A program made the position numbers and the translations under genes. Shown here piece by piece: positions 44,204-53,795 of a stretch of 64,000 bases of DNA. Each line of letters opens with the position of its first letter. Within the stretch, counting starts at the first letter, position 1. Below the pieces are notes generated by a model. The model saw nothing but the letters and a program-made list of their open reading frames with translations, was not told where the DNA came from and searched no databases. Origin of the DNA: Faecalispora sporosphaeroides DSM 1294 (GTDB lineage Bacteria > Bacillota > Clostridia > Oscillospirales > Acutalibacteraceae); contig KB911066.1 of NCBI GenBank assembly GCA_000383295.1, positions 124,001 through 188,000 on the forward strand, given 5' to 3'.

Positions 44204-45130
44204 TCAGAATCCCATCCGGGTTTCCGGCAGCGCAGGATGTCCCCGCAGAAAATCGGAGCCGTCCATGCGTTTGCCGCCTTCATATTGAACTGTCATCAGC
44301 TTTAATGCTGTGTTTTGTCCGCAGCAGACGAGAAAATCTTTTCCGGGGAGCACCTGCCCCGGCTCTCCGGATTCCTTCCCGCTCACCTGGGTTTGATAGA
44401 TCTTGATCCGCTTGCCCTGATAGACGGAAGAAGCCACCGGCCAGGGGGAAAGCCCGCGCACAAGGTTGTGAATTTCCCGGGCGGAACGGCTCCAGTCGAT
44501 CGCAGAAAGCTCGCGGCTGAGCATCGGCGCGTAGCTGGCGCCCTCATTTCCCTGCGGCCTGCGTTCCAGAGTACCGGCTTCAAGCTGCCGCAGTGTTTCG
44601 ACCAGCACCTGTGCGCCCAGGTCGCGCAGTCGGTCAAATAACTCGCCGGAAGTCTCGTTCTCGCCAATTTTTGTTTTCTCCACCAGCAGAATGTCGCCGG
44701 TATCGAGTCCCTCGTCCATCTGCATGGTGGCGACGCCGGTCACTTCGTCCCCGTTGATCACGGCCCACTGGATCGGCGCAGCGCCGCGGTATTTCGGCAG
44801 CAGAGAAGCGTGAACATTGATGCAGCCGTGCGGCGGAAGCTGCAAAATCTCTTTCGGCAGCAGCTTGCCGTAAGCGACGACCACAATCACCTCCGGCAAA
44901 AGCGAGGCAACCAGCGCGGCGGTCTCCGGCGTGCGCAGCGTGGCAGGCTGGTAAACCGGAATTCCGCGCTCCAGCGCCAGTTCCTTCACCGGCGGGGGAG
45001 CCAGTGCATAGCCCCGGCCCTTCGGCTTATCCGGCTGAGTGAAAACCCCGCACACCGCGTGCCCGGCGTCCAGCAGAGCCTGTAAACAGGGAACAGCGAA
45101 ATCCGGTGTTCCCATAAAAACAATCCGCAT
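44204..45130 (-). CDS. fmt: Methionyl-tRNA formyltransferase
   Basis: Formylates initiator Met-tRNA. 308 residues with MGTPDFAVP at the N-terminus, the LLPKYRGAAPIQWAVINGD catalytic region and a C-terminal OB-like domain. AGGAGG precedes the ATG by 8 bases. It follows def, with which it works in the formylation/deformylation cycle. Confidence 0.97.
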   Translation of the reverse strand: MRIVFMGTPDFAVPCLQALLDAGHAVCGVFTQPDKPKGRGYALAPPPVKELALERGIPVYQPATLRTPETAALVASLLPEVIVVVAYGKLLPKEILQLPPHGCINVHASLLPKYRGAAPIQWAVINGDEVTGVATMQMDEGLDTGDILLVEKTKIGENETSGELFDRLRDLGAQVLVETLRQLEAGTLERRPQGNEGASYAPMLSRELSAIDWSRSAREIHNLVRGLSPWPVASSVYQGKRIKIYQTQVSGKESGEPGQVLPGKDFLVCCGQNTALKLMTVQYEGGKRMDGSDFLRGHPALPETRMGF

Positions 45131-45150
45131 CGGGTACTCCTCCTGTGTGG

Positions 45151-45621
45151 TTATTCCATTTCATCCTCGGAAAGGATGCGGCTGGCGCGCTCTTTAAATA
45201 CAATTCCATTGAGGTGATCGGTTTCGTGGCAGAAAGCTCTCGCCAAAAAGTCAGTGCCCTCTATCTCGAAGAATTTCCCGTTTCTGTCCTGCGCGCGAAC
45301 CTTCACGTGCATCGGGCGCTTGACCATGCCGTATTGCCCCGGAAAAGACAGGCATCCCTCGGCGCCGTCCTGCTCGCCGTCGCTTTCGATGATTTCGGGA
45401 TTCACCAGCTCGATGATGCTGTCGTCCTCCACATTCACCACAACGATCGCGCGCCGCAGGATGCCCACCTGATTGGCGGCAAGTCCGGCCCCGTTCGCAG
45501 TGAGCACCGTTTCTCTCATATCATCCAAAAGGATAGCGAGTTTATCGTCGAATTTCTCAACAGGCCGGCATACTTTTTTCAGAATCGGGTCGCCGTCCTG
45601 TACGATTTTACGAATTGCCAT
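45151..45621 (-). CDS. def: Peptide deformylase
   Basis: Removes the N-formyl group from nascent proteins. 156 residues with motif I GAGLAANQVG, motif II EGCLSFPG, and motif III in which the usual HEXXH reads HETDH; the third position varies and both histidines and the glutamate are kept. GGAGG precedes the ATG. Confidence 0.96.
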   Translation of the reverse strand: MAIRKIVQDGDPILKKVCRPVEKFDDKLAILLDDMRETVLTANGAGLAANQVGILRRAIVVVNVEDDSIIELVNPEIIESDGEQDGAEGCLSFPGQYGMVKRPMHVKVRAQDRNGKFFEIEGTDFLARAFCHETDHLNGIVFKERASRILSEDEME

Positions 45622-45639
45622 GTTCTATTCCTCCATTCG

Positions 45640-48078
45640 TTATAAGGCGGACACAGGGTTTGTATCCACAAAAGCCGTAACCTGCGCAAAGCGCCGTTCG
45701 GCGGAAAATTCAATGAAAAGACGCGAGAGCATCTCGCGCAGCCGCCTGTCGTTCCTGCATTTGATCAGCAGCTGATAGCGGTACTTATTGCTGACCTTTG
45801 TCACCAGCGCCGGGGAGGGATCGAGCACCCGCAGCGGCAGATCGGAATATTCCCGGCCGGCCAGATTGCGCAGCAAATTCATAAAATACAGGCTGGCCTG
45901 GCACACCTGCTCTTCTTTTTGCCCGACAAAGCCTACCAGAACAAAATCGGCAAACGGCGGGTACAGCATCGCCTGCCGGAACTGGATTTCTTCCCGGTAA
46001 AAGGTGCCGTAGTCCTGCGCCGCCGCCAGACGGATGACACGGTTTTCTGGAGTAAAGGTCTGAATGATGGCCCGACCGTGATTTGAGCCTCGCCCGGATC
46101 GGCCGACCACCTGCGTCAGAAGATCAAAGGAGCGTTCGGAACATCGAAAGTCGTCTCCGTAAAGCGACTGATCGGCGGAAAGCACGCCGACGAGCGTCAC
46201 ATTGGCGAAATCGAGGCCTTTTGCGACCATTTGCGTTCCCACGATCATATCATATTCCCCATTTTTAAAACGGCTAAGCTTCTTTTCGTAAGAAAAACGC
46301 CCCATGGTGCTGTCGGTATCGAGCCGCAGAACCCGGGCCTGCGGGAACAGCTGCGCCAGCTGTTCCTCCGCCCTCTGTGTTCCCGCGCCCGAAAAACGAA
46401 CCTCGTCCTGCCCGCAGCTCGGGCAGCGGCGGGTGACCGGTACGGAATAGCCGCAATAATGACACATCAGGCGATGATTTGCCGCGTGGTACGTTAACGA
46501 AATGCTGCAATTCGGGCAGCTCACCACAGAACTGCACGCTTTGCACGCAGCGAAGGTGTGGTACCCGCGCCGGTTTAAAAGCAAAATCGCCTGCTCGCGC
46601 TTGGCGAGGGTCTCTGCCAGAGCCTCTTTGAGCGCACCGCTGAATGCCGTGGAATTCCCGCGAAGGATTTCCTGGTTCATATCCGCAATCGTTACCTGCG
46701 GCAGCTCGGCCGGGCCGTATCTGCTGGGGAGCGGGACCATCGAATACCGGCCTCTCTGGGCAAAGTAGGTGGTTTCGACCGACGGCGTGGCGGAGCAAAG
46801 CAGCAAAAGCGCTTTGTGGTACGCGCACCGGAATTTTGCCACGTCGCGCGCATGGTAGCGCGGTGCGGATTCCGATTTATACGTGGCCTCCTGTTCCTCA
46901 TCCATTACGATCAGGCCCAGGCGCTCAAAGGGGGCAAATACGGCGGAGCGGGTTCCCACGACAATCTTTGCCTGTCCGTTTTTGACCCGCTTCCATTCGT
47001 CGAGCCGTTCCCCCAGAGAAAGCCCGCTGTGAAACACCGCGACCTGCCTGCCGTATCTTTGATGAAACAAAGCGACCGTCTGTGGGGTCAGAGAAATCTC
47101 CGGCACCATCACGATCACACCGCGGCCGTCGGCGATTACGTCCTCAATCAGCCGCAGGTAAACCTGTGTTTTTCCGCTGCCGGTTACGCCGTACAGCAAA
47201 GAGACCGCCGCACCGGAACGATACCGGCCCAAAAGCCCCTCATACGCCGCCTGCTGCTCGGGAGAGAGCGAAACATCCACCTCTCCGGCGGATTCCTGCG
47301 CCTTTTCATACGGGTTCCGAAACTGCTCCTCCTCGTAATAGGATGCCAGACCCTTTTTCACCAATGCGTCGGGCACAGATACTGTAACTCCCGCAAAATA
47401 GCACAGCTCTTTCACCGACACACAGCCGATCGAATGCAAAAGCTCGAACACCTCCCGCTGCTTTGGGGAAAGAGAATCGGGCATTTCTTCCGCGGTAAGG
47501 CGGATCATCTTGCGCATGGCATCGCCGATTCGCCGGGTGGCCGCGCTTTCCTTCCGGATGACACCGAGAGAGCAAAGTCTCTCCAAAGCCAAAGGCCCGT
47601 TCCGGGAATCAAGCAATTGCAGCAGTTCTGCCTCGTTCGCCGCTTTTTTGGAAAGGCGCCCCAGCAGAATCCGCTCTGTTTCGGAGAAATCCTGTTCAGA
47701 AAGCTCCTGCTTTGGGGCGGCCAACACATATTGTGTGGATATTTTGAAGTTGATCCCCGCGGGAAGCAGCAGCTTCACCGCGTCAAACAGGCTGCAAAAA
47801 TAGCGTTCCCTCAGCCAGGGAACCATCCGGAGCTGTTCCGCGGAGAGCAAGGGCGTTTGATCCAGCACCGCCGTTACCGGCTTGAGCAGTTCTGGCTGCT
47901 CGCAGGACTGCAAAGAGAGAATCATCCCCTGCCTTCCCCGGTTGCCGCTGCCAAAAGGCACCATCACCCGACACCCGGGGGCAGCCTGCATCCCCGGCGG
48001 CAGAAAATAGGTAAACTCTTTGTCAAAATGATACGCCGTGTTTTCAACGGCCACGCCAACCGCGGTCATTTGTTCCAT
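45640..48078 (-). CDS. priA: Primosomal replication-restart helicase PriA
   Basis: 3'-5' DNA helicase that reloads the replisome at stalled forks. 812 residues: N-terminal DNA-binding domain, Walker A GVTGSGKT, Walker B VMDEEQ, a double zinc site (CKACSSVVSCPNC and CHYCGYSV...CPSCG) inside the helicase core, and VGRSGRG motif VI. ATG follows AGGTG. coaBC, often located between rpoZ and priA, is missing here. Confidence 0.97.
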   Translation of the reverse strand: MEQMTAVGVAVENTAYHFDKEFTYFLPPGMQAAPGCRVMVPFGSGNRGRQGMILSLQSCEQPELLKPVTAVLDQTPLLSAEQLRMVPWLRERYFCSLFDAVKLLLPAGINFKISTQYVLAAPKQELSEQDFSETERILLGRLSKKAANEAELLQLLDSRNGPLALERLCSLGVIRKESAATRRIGDAMRKMIRLTAEEMPDSLSPKQREVFELLHSIGCVSVKELCYFAGVTVSVPDALVKKGLASYYEEEQFRNPYEKAQESAGEVDVSLSPEQQAAYEGLLGRYRSGAAVSLLYGVTGSGKTQVYLRLIEDVIADGRGVIVMVPEISLTPQTVALFHQRYGRQVAVFHSGLSLGERLDEWKRVKNGQAKIVVGTRSAVFAPFERLGLIVMDEEQEATYKSESAPRYHARDVAKFRCAYHKALLLLCSATPSVETTYFAQRGRYSMVPLPSRYGPAELPQVTIADMNQEILRGNSTAFSGALKEALAETLAKREQAILLLNRRGYHTFAACKACSSVVSCPNCSISLTYHAANHRLMCHYCGYSVPVTRRCPSCGQDEVRFSGAGTQRAEEQLAQLFPQARVLRLDTDSTMGRFSYEKKLSRFKNGEYDMIVGTQMVAKGLDFANVTLVGVLSADQSLYGDDFRCSERSFDLLTQVVGRSGRGSNHGRAIIQTFTPENRVIRLAAAQDYGTFYREEIQFRQAMLYPPFADFVLVGFVGQKEEQVCQASLYFMNLLRNLAGREYSDLPLRVLDPSPALVTKVSNKYRYQLLIKCRNDRRLREMLSRLFIEFSAERRFAQVTAFVDTNPVSAL

Positions 48079-48100
48079 GAAATTATTTCACCTGCCGGGA

Positions 48101-48328
48101 TTATTCCTGAAAAAAAGAATCCGGGTTTTTCTCCTGAGTCGGCACAATAATCTTATATTTATGCTGGATGAAATCGCGCACCGCCAGATCTACCGGCTTT
48201 TCAATCAGAATATCCCCTGCCTTTTCGGCTTCATCCGCGATTTCTCGCGCGCGTTTTGCAACCGCAACCACAATCGAGTATTGGCTCAAATTCGGGGTGG
48301 AAAAAGCTTCATGTGATGGTCTCAGCAT
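48101..48328 (-). CDS. rpoZ: RNA polymerase omega subunit
   Basis: 75 residues with the omega signature SQYSIVVAVAKRAREIADEAE. Stabilises the beta' subunit. The ATG lies 20 bases inside the end of gmk, with AAGGA 9 bases upstream. The gmk-rpoZ order is the usual one in Firmicutes. Confidence 0.95.
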   Translation of the reverse strand: MLRPSHEAFSTPNLSQYSIVVAVAKRAREIADEAEKAGDILIEKPVDLAVRDFIQHKYKIIVPTQEKNPDSFFQE

Positions 48329-48929
48329 AATTCAGCATCCTTTCAATATCAGCGTCGGCACGACCAAAGCGGAGCTTTTCCGCACACAAGATGGAACAGA
48401 TCTGCTCCACCGCGTGGTCTACCGTATCATTTACAATTAAATAGTCGTAATGCTTTGCCTCCAGAATTTCGCCGCAGGCGGATTCCATGCGCTTCCGAAT
48501 CACCTCTTCGGTGTCTGAAGCACGGTGGCGCAGGCGCGATTCCAACACCTCCAGCGACGGCGGCAGCAAAAAAACGCTGACACAATCGGGGTGCTTTCGC
48601 TTGATTTGGGAGCCGCCCTGTACTTCGATCTCCAAAATCACGTCCAGGCCCTGCTCCTGCCATTCGCGTACGGGCACGGCGGGCGTACCGTAATAATTGC
48701 CGCAATATTCTGCGTATTCCAGCATTTCCCCGCGCTCGATCATTTCTTGAAAGTGCTCGCGGGTGACAAAGAAATAATCTTTTCCGTCCACCTCACCGGG
48801 CCGGGGACTGCGCGTGGTGGCGGAAACCGACAGCCGCACGGAATTATTCTGGTGCAGCAGCTCGTGCAGCACCGTGTCCTTCCCAACTCCGGACGGCCCC
48901 GAAAACACCAGCAGCAAGCCTTTAGTCAT
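48309..48929 (-). CDS. gmk: Guanylate kinase
   Basis: Phosphorylates GMP to GDP. About 206 residues with P-loop GPSGVGKDT (11-19), the GMP-binding [19 protein letters not shown], and [15 protein letters not shown] 48929 overlaps the remA stop by 8 bases; another ATG six bases upstream is equally compatible with the AGGAG. Confidence 0.96.
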   Translation of the reverse strand: MTKGLLLVFSGPSGVGKDTVLHELLHQNNSVRLSVSATTRSPRPGEVDGKDYFFVTREHFQEMIERGEMLEYAEYCGNYYGTPAVPVREWQEQGLDVILEIEVQGGSQIKRKHPDCVSVFLLPPSLEVLESRLRHRASDTEEVIRKRMESACGEILEAKHYDYLIVNDTVDHAVEQICSILCAEKLRFGRADADIERMLNYAETIT

Positions 48930-49197
48930 CCTCATCCAGCTCCTCATCCGCAATATCTTCCTCCCGATCGTTCAGCCGATTGGCGACTGTTTCGGGCTGA
49001 ACAGCAGACAGAATCACATGGTCGCTGTCTGTAACGATCACCGCGCGGGTACGCCTGCCATAGGTTGCGTCAATCAAAGTGCCGCGCTCCTTCGCGTCCT
49101 GTATAATGCGCTTGATCGGTGCGGATTCGGGGCTGACAATTGCCACCAGACGATTGGCGGACACCATATTGCCAAAACCAATGTTTATTAGCCTCAT
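48922..49197 (-). CDS. remA: RemA-family DNA-binding regulator
   Basis: 91 residues with the conserved N-terminus [12 protein letters not shown] and [21 protein letters not shown] of RemA/DUF370. In Bacillus RemA forms ring oligomers that bind DNA and activate biofilm matrix genes; the clostridial role is not established. It lies between yicC and gmk as in Bacillus. A highly acidic tail (DEELDEDD) ends the protein. Confidence 0.93.
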   Translation of the reverse strand: MRLINIGFGNMVSANRLVAIVSPESAPIKRIIQDAKERGTLIDATYGRRTRAVIVTDSDHVILSAVQPETVANRLNDREEDIADEELDEDD

Positions 49198-49220
49198 GCC
49201 GTGTTTCCTCCTAAGAATGA

Positions 49221-50099
49221 CTATTCGATATTCTGAATCTGTTCTCTGATCTTTTCAATTTCAGCTTTCATATTTACCACCATGTAGGCGATCTGAGAAT
49301 CAGACGCCTTGGAGCCGATGGTGTTTGCTTCGCGATTCATTTCCTGAACAAGAAAATCCAGCTTTCTGCCAATGGCCTCCGAGGATTCCAGCATCAGGTG
49401 GAGTTGATCAAAATGACTGCGCAGGCGAACGGTTTCTTCCGCCACGGCAACCTTGTCCGCAAAAATGGCGGCTTCCGTCAAAATGCGCTGCTCATCAATA
49501 TTGCTGTCGTGCAGAACGTCCTGCAGGCGGGCCAGCAGCTTCTGCTGGTATTCCTGCACGGTAACGGGGGAACGCTCCTCCACTGCCTGCACCAAAGACA
49601 GAATCGCCCCGGCGCGGGCCAAAAGATCCTCCTTGAGGCGGGCGCCCTCCCGTTCCCTCATCTGCAGCAGCTGCTCCATGGCCTGCCGCGACACCTGAGA
49701 AACACACTCCCAGGTCTGGTCCTCATCCTCCGGCGTGCGGTGAACGGTAAAAATATCGCTGTACCGGGCCAGGCCCATCACAGTGATGTCATCCCTTAAA
49801 TCATATTTGTCGCGCAGCTCTTTGAGCGCATTCAGATAGCCCGCGGCCACTGAATGATTCACCAGAACCTGCGCATCGGCGTCCTCCAGCGTTTCAACAG
49901 AAACAAAAACGTCCACCTTGCCGCGGGAGATTCCCTGCTGCAGCAGCGTTTTCAGCTTTTCGTCCAAAAAAGAGTATCCCCGCGTAATCTTTGAGTTAAA
50001 CTCAAAATACCGATGATTGACCGATTTGATTTCAACTATGATATATCGCCCATCCAGGGTTCCCTCTGCGCGGCCATACCCCGTCATACTTTTTATCAT
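49221..50099 (-). CDS. yicC: YicC-family endoribonuclease
   Basis: 292 residues with the family N-terminus [13 protein letters not shown] and C-terminal [37 protein letters not shown] region. YicC proteins are RNA-cleaving hexamers. First gene of the long minus-strand housekeeping run, directly behind a promoter at 50156-50184. Confidence 0.93.
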   Translation of the reverse strand: MIKSMTGYGRAEGTLDGRYIIVEIKSVNHRYFEFNSKITRGYSFLDEKLKTLLQQGISRGKVDVFVSVETLEDADAQVLVNHSVAAGYLNALKELRDKYDLRDDITVMGLARYSDIFTVHRTPEDEDQTWECVSQVSRQAMEQLLQMREREGARLKEDLLARAGAILSLVQAVEERSPVTVQEYQQKLLARLQDVLHDSNIDEQRILTEAAIFADKVAVAEETVRLRSHFDQLHLMLESSEAIGRKLDFLVQEMNREANTIGSKASDSQIAYMVVNMKAEIEKIREQIQNIE

Positions 50100-50155
50100 G
50101 GCGTATCATCCCAACGTTAGTAAGTTTGCGAAAGCCCGGCTTTCAATATCACTTC

Positions 50156-50184
50156 ATTTTACCAGCTTTATCACACAATTGCAA
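50156..50184 (-). promoter_or_regulatory. Promoter of the yicC-remA-gmk-rpoZ-priA operon
   Basis: TTGCAA (50184-50179), 17-base spacer, TAAAAT (50161-50156). The start is near 50149, about 50 bases before yicC. Confidence 0.78.
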
Positions 50185-50226
50185 CCTTCGCCGTTTGTTA
50201 TGAGGAAAAAAGCGCCAGCAAGGAAT

Positions 50227-50262
50227 AACAGCCCCAGCGCCTGAAAAGGCCCTGGGACTGTT
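50227..50262 (-). terminator. Terminator of the transcarboxylase operon
   Basis: An 11-bp imperfect stem AACAGCCCCAG/CTGGGACTGTT (one mismatch) below a GC-rich apex, 23 bases downstream of the carboxyltransferase gene. The following T stretch is short. Confidence 0.65.
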
Positions 50263-50284
50263 AACTGATTTCATGTGAATTACA

Positions 50285-51685
50285 TCAAACCGGATGAACC
50301 TGCTTCTCTTCGTTTGCAAGCTTGCTGTTGATGCCGTATTTGGCGTCGCGGCGCTTGCGGAAGAAATCTTCGGCCACCTTCGGGAACTGGGCGTAGGAGA
50401 GAACATCCTCCTCCTGCTCCGTCCACTGGGCCGCTTCCTTGCGCAGAGTTTCCAGCTCGGGGGAAAGCAGATCGGCCGGGCGGCAGGTAATCGGCGTTTC
50501 GTCACCGATGATCTTTTTCTGGAACGCGGGGTCGATCTCAACCGGAGTCTTGCCGTACTTGCCGGCCACCATATCCTTGAATTCCTTGGTGCACATCTTA
50601 TAGCGCTCGCCGGTGATCACATTGAACACAGCCTGTGTGCCCACGATCTGAGAGGTGGGCGTTACCAGAGGCGGATAACCGGAATCCTGACGGACACGCG
50701 GAACCTCCTGCAGCACCTCTTCCAACTGGTCGGCCTTGCCGGCCTGCTTGAGCTGTGAGAGCAGGTTCGACAGCATGCCGCCGGGTACCTGATAGTGCAG
50801 CGCCTTGGTGTTGGTGGCCAGCATCGAAGGATCGAGCAGACCGTTTTGAATATACTTCTCGCGCAAAGTCATAAAATACTCGCGGATTTCGTTGAGCAGA
50901 ACCAGATCCAGGCCGGTGTCGTACTCGGTGCCCTCGAATGCGGCGACGATCGACTCCGTCGGCGCATGAGAGGTGCCCAGAGCCAGCGGCGACATCGCGG
51001 TGTCGATCCAATCCACGCCGGCTTCCACACCCTTGATCATGCACATGGAGGCAAGACCGGAGGTGTAGTGGGTGTGCAGCTGAATCGGCAGATCCACGGC
51101 GGATTTGAGCGCCTTTACAAGCTCTTCCGTGCGGTACGGAGTCAACAGAGCGGCCATATCCTTAATGCAGATGGAATCTGCGCCGGCTTCCTGAATCCGC
51201 TTGGCGTAGTCGACATAATACTCATCCGTAAAGACAGGGCCGGTCGTGTAAGAAATACCGACCTGTGCGTGTGCCCCCTCTTTCTTAGCGGCCTTGATGG
51301 CGCGCTCGAGGTTGCGCAGATCGTTCAGCGCGTCGAAAATACGGATGACGTCGATGCCGTTTGCAACGCTGCGCTGCACAAAATAATCGACGACATCGTC
51401 CGCATAGTGGCGGTAGCCGAGCATGTTCTGGCCGCGGAACAGCATTTGCAGCTTGGTTTTGGGGCAAAGGCGGCGGATTGTGCGCAGCCGGTCCCACGGG
51501 TCTTCGTTCAAAAAGCGCAGGCAGGAATCAAACGTGGCGCCGCCCCAGCACTCCAGAGAGTGAAAGCCCACTTTATCCAGTTCCGGCAGGATCGGGATCA
51601 TCTCTTCCGTAGACATTCTGGTGGCAATCAGGGACTGATGCGCGTCGCGCAGAACGGTTTCGGTAATTCCAATTTTTTTAGCCAT
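50285..51685 (-). CDS. Pyruvate/oxaloacetate carboxyltransferase subunit (OadA/5S type)
   Basis: 466 residues with the DRE-TIM-like catalytic segments RDAHQSL, LECWGGATFD, the carboxylated-lysine segment CIKDMA and metal-binding HTHYTSG, followed by a conserved carboxylase domain. It ends without a biotinyl domain, so it corresponds to the 5S subunit of transcarboxylase or to a biotin-less OadA. Biotin is supplied by the neighbouring 139-residue carrier. GGGAGG precedes the ATG. It transfers carboxyl groups between biotin and pyruvate/oxaloacetate. Confidence 0.93.
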   Translation of the reverse strand: MAKKIGITETVLRDAHQSLIATRMSTEEMIPILPELDKVGFHSLECWGGATFDSCLRFLNEDPWDRLRTIRRLCPKTKLQMLFRGQNMLGYRHYADDVVDYFVQRSVANGIDVIRIFDALNDLRNLERAIKAAKKEGAHAQVGISYTTGPVFTDEYYVDYAKRIQEAGADSICIKDMAALLTPYRTEELVKALKSAVDLPIQLHTHYTSGLASMCMIKGVEAGVDWIDTAMSPLALGTSHAPTESIVAAFEGTEYDTGLDLVLLNEIREYFMTLREKYIQNGLLDPSMLATNTKALHYQVPGGMLSNLLSQLKQAGKADQLEEVLQEVPRVRQDSGYPPLVTPTSQIVGTQAVFNVITGERYKMCTKEFKDMVAGKYGKTPVEIDPAFQKKIIGDETPITCRPADLLSPELETLRKEAAQWTEQEEDVLSYAQFPKVAEDFFRKRRDAKYGINSKLANEEKQVHPV

Positions 51686-51698
51686 AATTCAGCCTCCC

Positions 51699-52118
51699 TT
51701 ACTGGAAGGACACGAGAGCGTCGCCCGGATTTACGGCGTCGCCCTTCGATACATGAACACCTGCAATCACGCCGTCCTGCGCGGCCATGATTTCGTTTTC
51801 CATCTTCATGGCCTCCAAGATCATGAGAACCTGGCCCTTTTTGACGGAATCACCGGCGGAAACAAGAACATTCAGAATGGTGCCGGGCATGGGAGCGTTC
51901 ACGGTGTTTGCGCCGGCAGCCGGTTTTTCCGCCTTGGGAGCGGCAGGAGCGGGAGCCGGAGCAGGTGCGGGCGCAGCCACGGGGGCCGGAGCAGCAGCCG
52001 GAGCGGGAGCGGCGACAGGAGCCGGGGCAGCTGCGGGAGCTACCGGGGCCGCGGCGCCGGTTTCTTCTACCTGCACATTATAAGCGACACCGTTTACGGT
52101 GACTATCAGATTTTTCAT
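51699..52118 (-). CDS. Biotin carboxyl carrier protein (1.3S / MmdC type)
   Basis: 139 residues: a short N-terminal beta segment (1-20), a flexible Ala/Pro/Val repeat linker (about 23-62), and a C-terminal biotinyl domain with the biotinylation motif EAMKM. The linker lets the biotin swing between the two carboxyltransferase subunits encoded on either side. Shine-Dalgarno AGGGGA upstream. Confidence 0.94.
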   Translation of the reverse strand: MKNLIVTVNGVAYNVQVEETGAAAPVAPAAAPAPVAAPAPAAAPAPVAAPAPAPAPAPAAPKAEKPAAGANTVNAPMPGTILNVLVSAGDSVKKGQVLMILEAMKMENEIMAAQDGVIAGVHVSKGDAVNPGDALVSFQ

Positions 52119-52171
52119 TTTTATATCCCCTTTTCATTCAATCGATACGAAAAACGTTCTGCGGACTGTTT

Positions 52172-53530
52172 TTACATCGGAATATTGCTGTGCTTCTTCG
52201 GCAGGGTGGAAACGCGCTTGCCGGCCAGCATTTCCAGATGAGAAACCAGCTTCTGGCGGGTTTCTTCCGGAAGAATAATGTCTTCCACATAACCGTCGGC
52301 GGCAGCCGCAAAGGGCGACGCCTGAACCGTTTTATACTCTTCAATCAGCTGCTTGCGCTGCTCGATGGGATTCTCTGAGCCGGCAAGCTGGTCGCCGGAC
52401 TGGAACAGAGCGGCCGCAGCGGGTGATATGGGAGATACCACCGCGCTGGTCCATGCCATTGTCACGTCCGCGTTGGCGCCGCGGCCCGCGGTGGCAATAT
52501 AGAACGCGCCCACAGCCTGGCCGGAAATCACGGTGATCTTAATGGTCGTCGCCTCGGAATACGCAGCAGAGAGCTTTGCGGCCTCACGCAGGGACGCAAA
52601 CTTGTCGGCGTCCACAATGGTGATGAGCGGCAGAGAAAACGCGTCGCAGAAGCGGACGAAGCGGGCGGCTTTCGAGCAGCAGTACGAGCCGACGACGCCC
52701 TGATAGCCGATCACGCCCACAGACGCGCCGTTGATCAGCGCCAGCCCGGTAATGGCGGAGGTACCGTACTCGGGGCAAAACTCCATGAAGCTGCCGTCAT
52801 CCACAACCGCATGGATGATATCCGTTACCTTTGCTCCCTCCTGCAGCTCGGAATTGCTGCAAACACCAAGAGCGTCCGCTTCCGGTGCAAGAGAGAGGTT
52901 ATTCGAGGGCAGGCGGCAAAGCACCTTGCGCGCTCTGTCCAGAGTGTCCTCTTCGGTTTTCTCTACCCAATGGGCCAGTCCGAGTTTGGCCGCCGCCTTA
53001 GCGGAGCCGTCCTCATCTGCCGTTTCTATGGTAAAGGTGGCGTTTTCCGCCATGACGACAAAGTCGGCTCCCGCCGCAATCAGAGCGGAAGTGCCCACGC
53101 AGGGGCCGAGCACAACAGAAATTTGAGGAACCACGCCGGAAAGATTATTGCTTTTCAGCAGAATATCTCCATACGCCGCCAGCAGCTCGGCTCCCTCTTT
53201 CAGATGTCCGCCCACAGAATCGTAGATTCCCACCACCGGTGTTCCGGTCTTCAGCGCCAGATCATACAGCTTGCGAATCTTATACGCCTGCGTTTTGGAC
53301 ATTGCCCCTCCGTCGACCTCGCTGTCCTGTGCAAAAACATAGACCGGCTGACCACCGACATACCCAAAGCCGGTTACAACCTCTGCCGAATGCTCAGCAG
53401 ATTTTGCATAAGCATCCAATTCCTGAAAGGAGCCTTCGTCTACCAAGAGGGAAATGCGCTGATACACTTTTTTACTCCCAGCAGCATCGCGAGCGCTTTG
53501 TAGCAATTCTTTATTGCCGACAACACTCAT
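52172..53530 (-). CDS. Acyl-CoA carboxyltransferase subunit (MmdA/12S type)
   Basis: 452 residues, a crotonase-fold carboxyltransferase with N- and C-domains; oxyanion-type glycine pairs are visible in SVGGHLKEGA and GQAVGAFYIA. Related to methylmalonyl-CoA and related decarboxylase alpha subunits and the 12S transcarboxylase subunit, but shorter than usual (about 510). I start at ATG 53530, with GGAGG 9 bases upstream, rather than the in-frame start 54 bases earlier. First gene of the operon. Confidence 0.88.
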   Translation of the reverse strand: MSVVGNKELLQSARDAAGSKKVYQRISLLVDEGSFQELDAYAKSAEHSAEVVTGFGYVGGQPVYVFAQDSEVDGGAMSKTQAYKIRKLYDLALKTGTPVVGIYDSVGGHLKEGAELLAAYGDILLKSNNLSGVVPQISVVLGPCVGTSALIAAGADFVVMAENATFTIETADEDGSAKAAAKLGLAHWVEKTEEDTLDRARKVLCRLPSNNLSLAPEADALGVCSNSELQEGAKVTDIIHAVVDDGSFMEFCPEYGTSAITGLALINGASVGVIGYQGVVGSYCCSKAARFVRFCDAFSLPLITIVDADKFASLREAAKLSAAYSEATTIKITVISGQAVGAFYIATAGRGANADVTMAWTSAVVSPISPAAAALFQSGDQLAGSENPIEQRKQLIEEYKTVQASPFAAAADGYVEDIILPEETRQKLVSHLEMLAGKRVSTLPKKHSNIPM

Positions 53531-53676
53531 GTTTTTGTTCCTCCATTCCTTTGCAATATACTGATTTTTCACAATACAGACCATACAGATGACTCATGAC
53601 TTATGCTCAATTCCGTTTCTTCTTCTCCAAAAAAAGCGAAAATGAATCCATAATTCAGCAATCAATACTTGGTATT

Positions 53677-53705
53677 ATTATACTGTATTCCCAAGGGAAT
53701 AACAA
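53677..53705 (-). promoter_or_regulatory. Promoter of the transcarboxylase operon
   Basis: TTGTTA (53705-53700), 17-base spacer, TATAAT (53682-53677). The start is near 53670, giving a leader of about 140 bases. Confidence 0.83.
53686..53701. promoter_or_regulatory. Dyad operator inside the transcarboxylase promoter spacer
   Basis: TATTCCC-AA-GGGAATA, a 7+7 perfect inverted repeat lying between the -35 and -10 boxes and touching the -35. A protein bound here would block polymerase. It does not match cre, Rex or LexA consensus sequences I know. Confidence 0.6.
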
Positions 53706-53747
53706 GCAGAAAGACACAAAAAAATCAATTCTCCTATGGAAAAATAC

Positions 53748-53788
53748 GAAAAAAGACGGAATGTTCAAATGAGGAAGCATCCCGTCTG
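53748..53788 (-). terminator. Terminator of the scpA-rluB operon
   Basis: AGACGGGATG pairs with CATTCCGTCT (one G-T pair) on the minus strand and is followed by TTTTTT, just downstream of rluB. Confidence 0.8.
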
Positions 53789-53795
53789 TTGGATA

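Noticed and set aside
46816-48150. A 444-codon frame antisense to priA
   Set aside because: Shadow frame produced by codon bias in priA.
50112-50129. A GTTAG half-site near yicC resembling the 16-bp dyad
   Set aside because: The second half-site is missing, so it does not meet the symmetry seen at 31946 and 35314.
51900-52070. Low-complexity GC-rich repeat in DNA
   Set aside because: It is the coding sequence of the Ala/Pro linker of the biotin carrier protein, a normal feature of the family.
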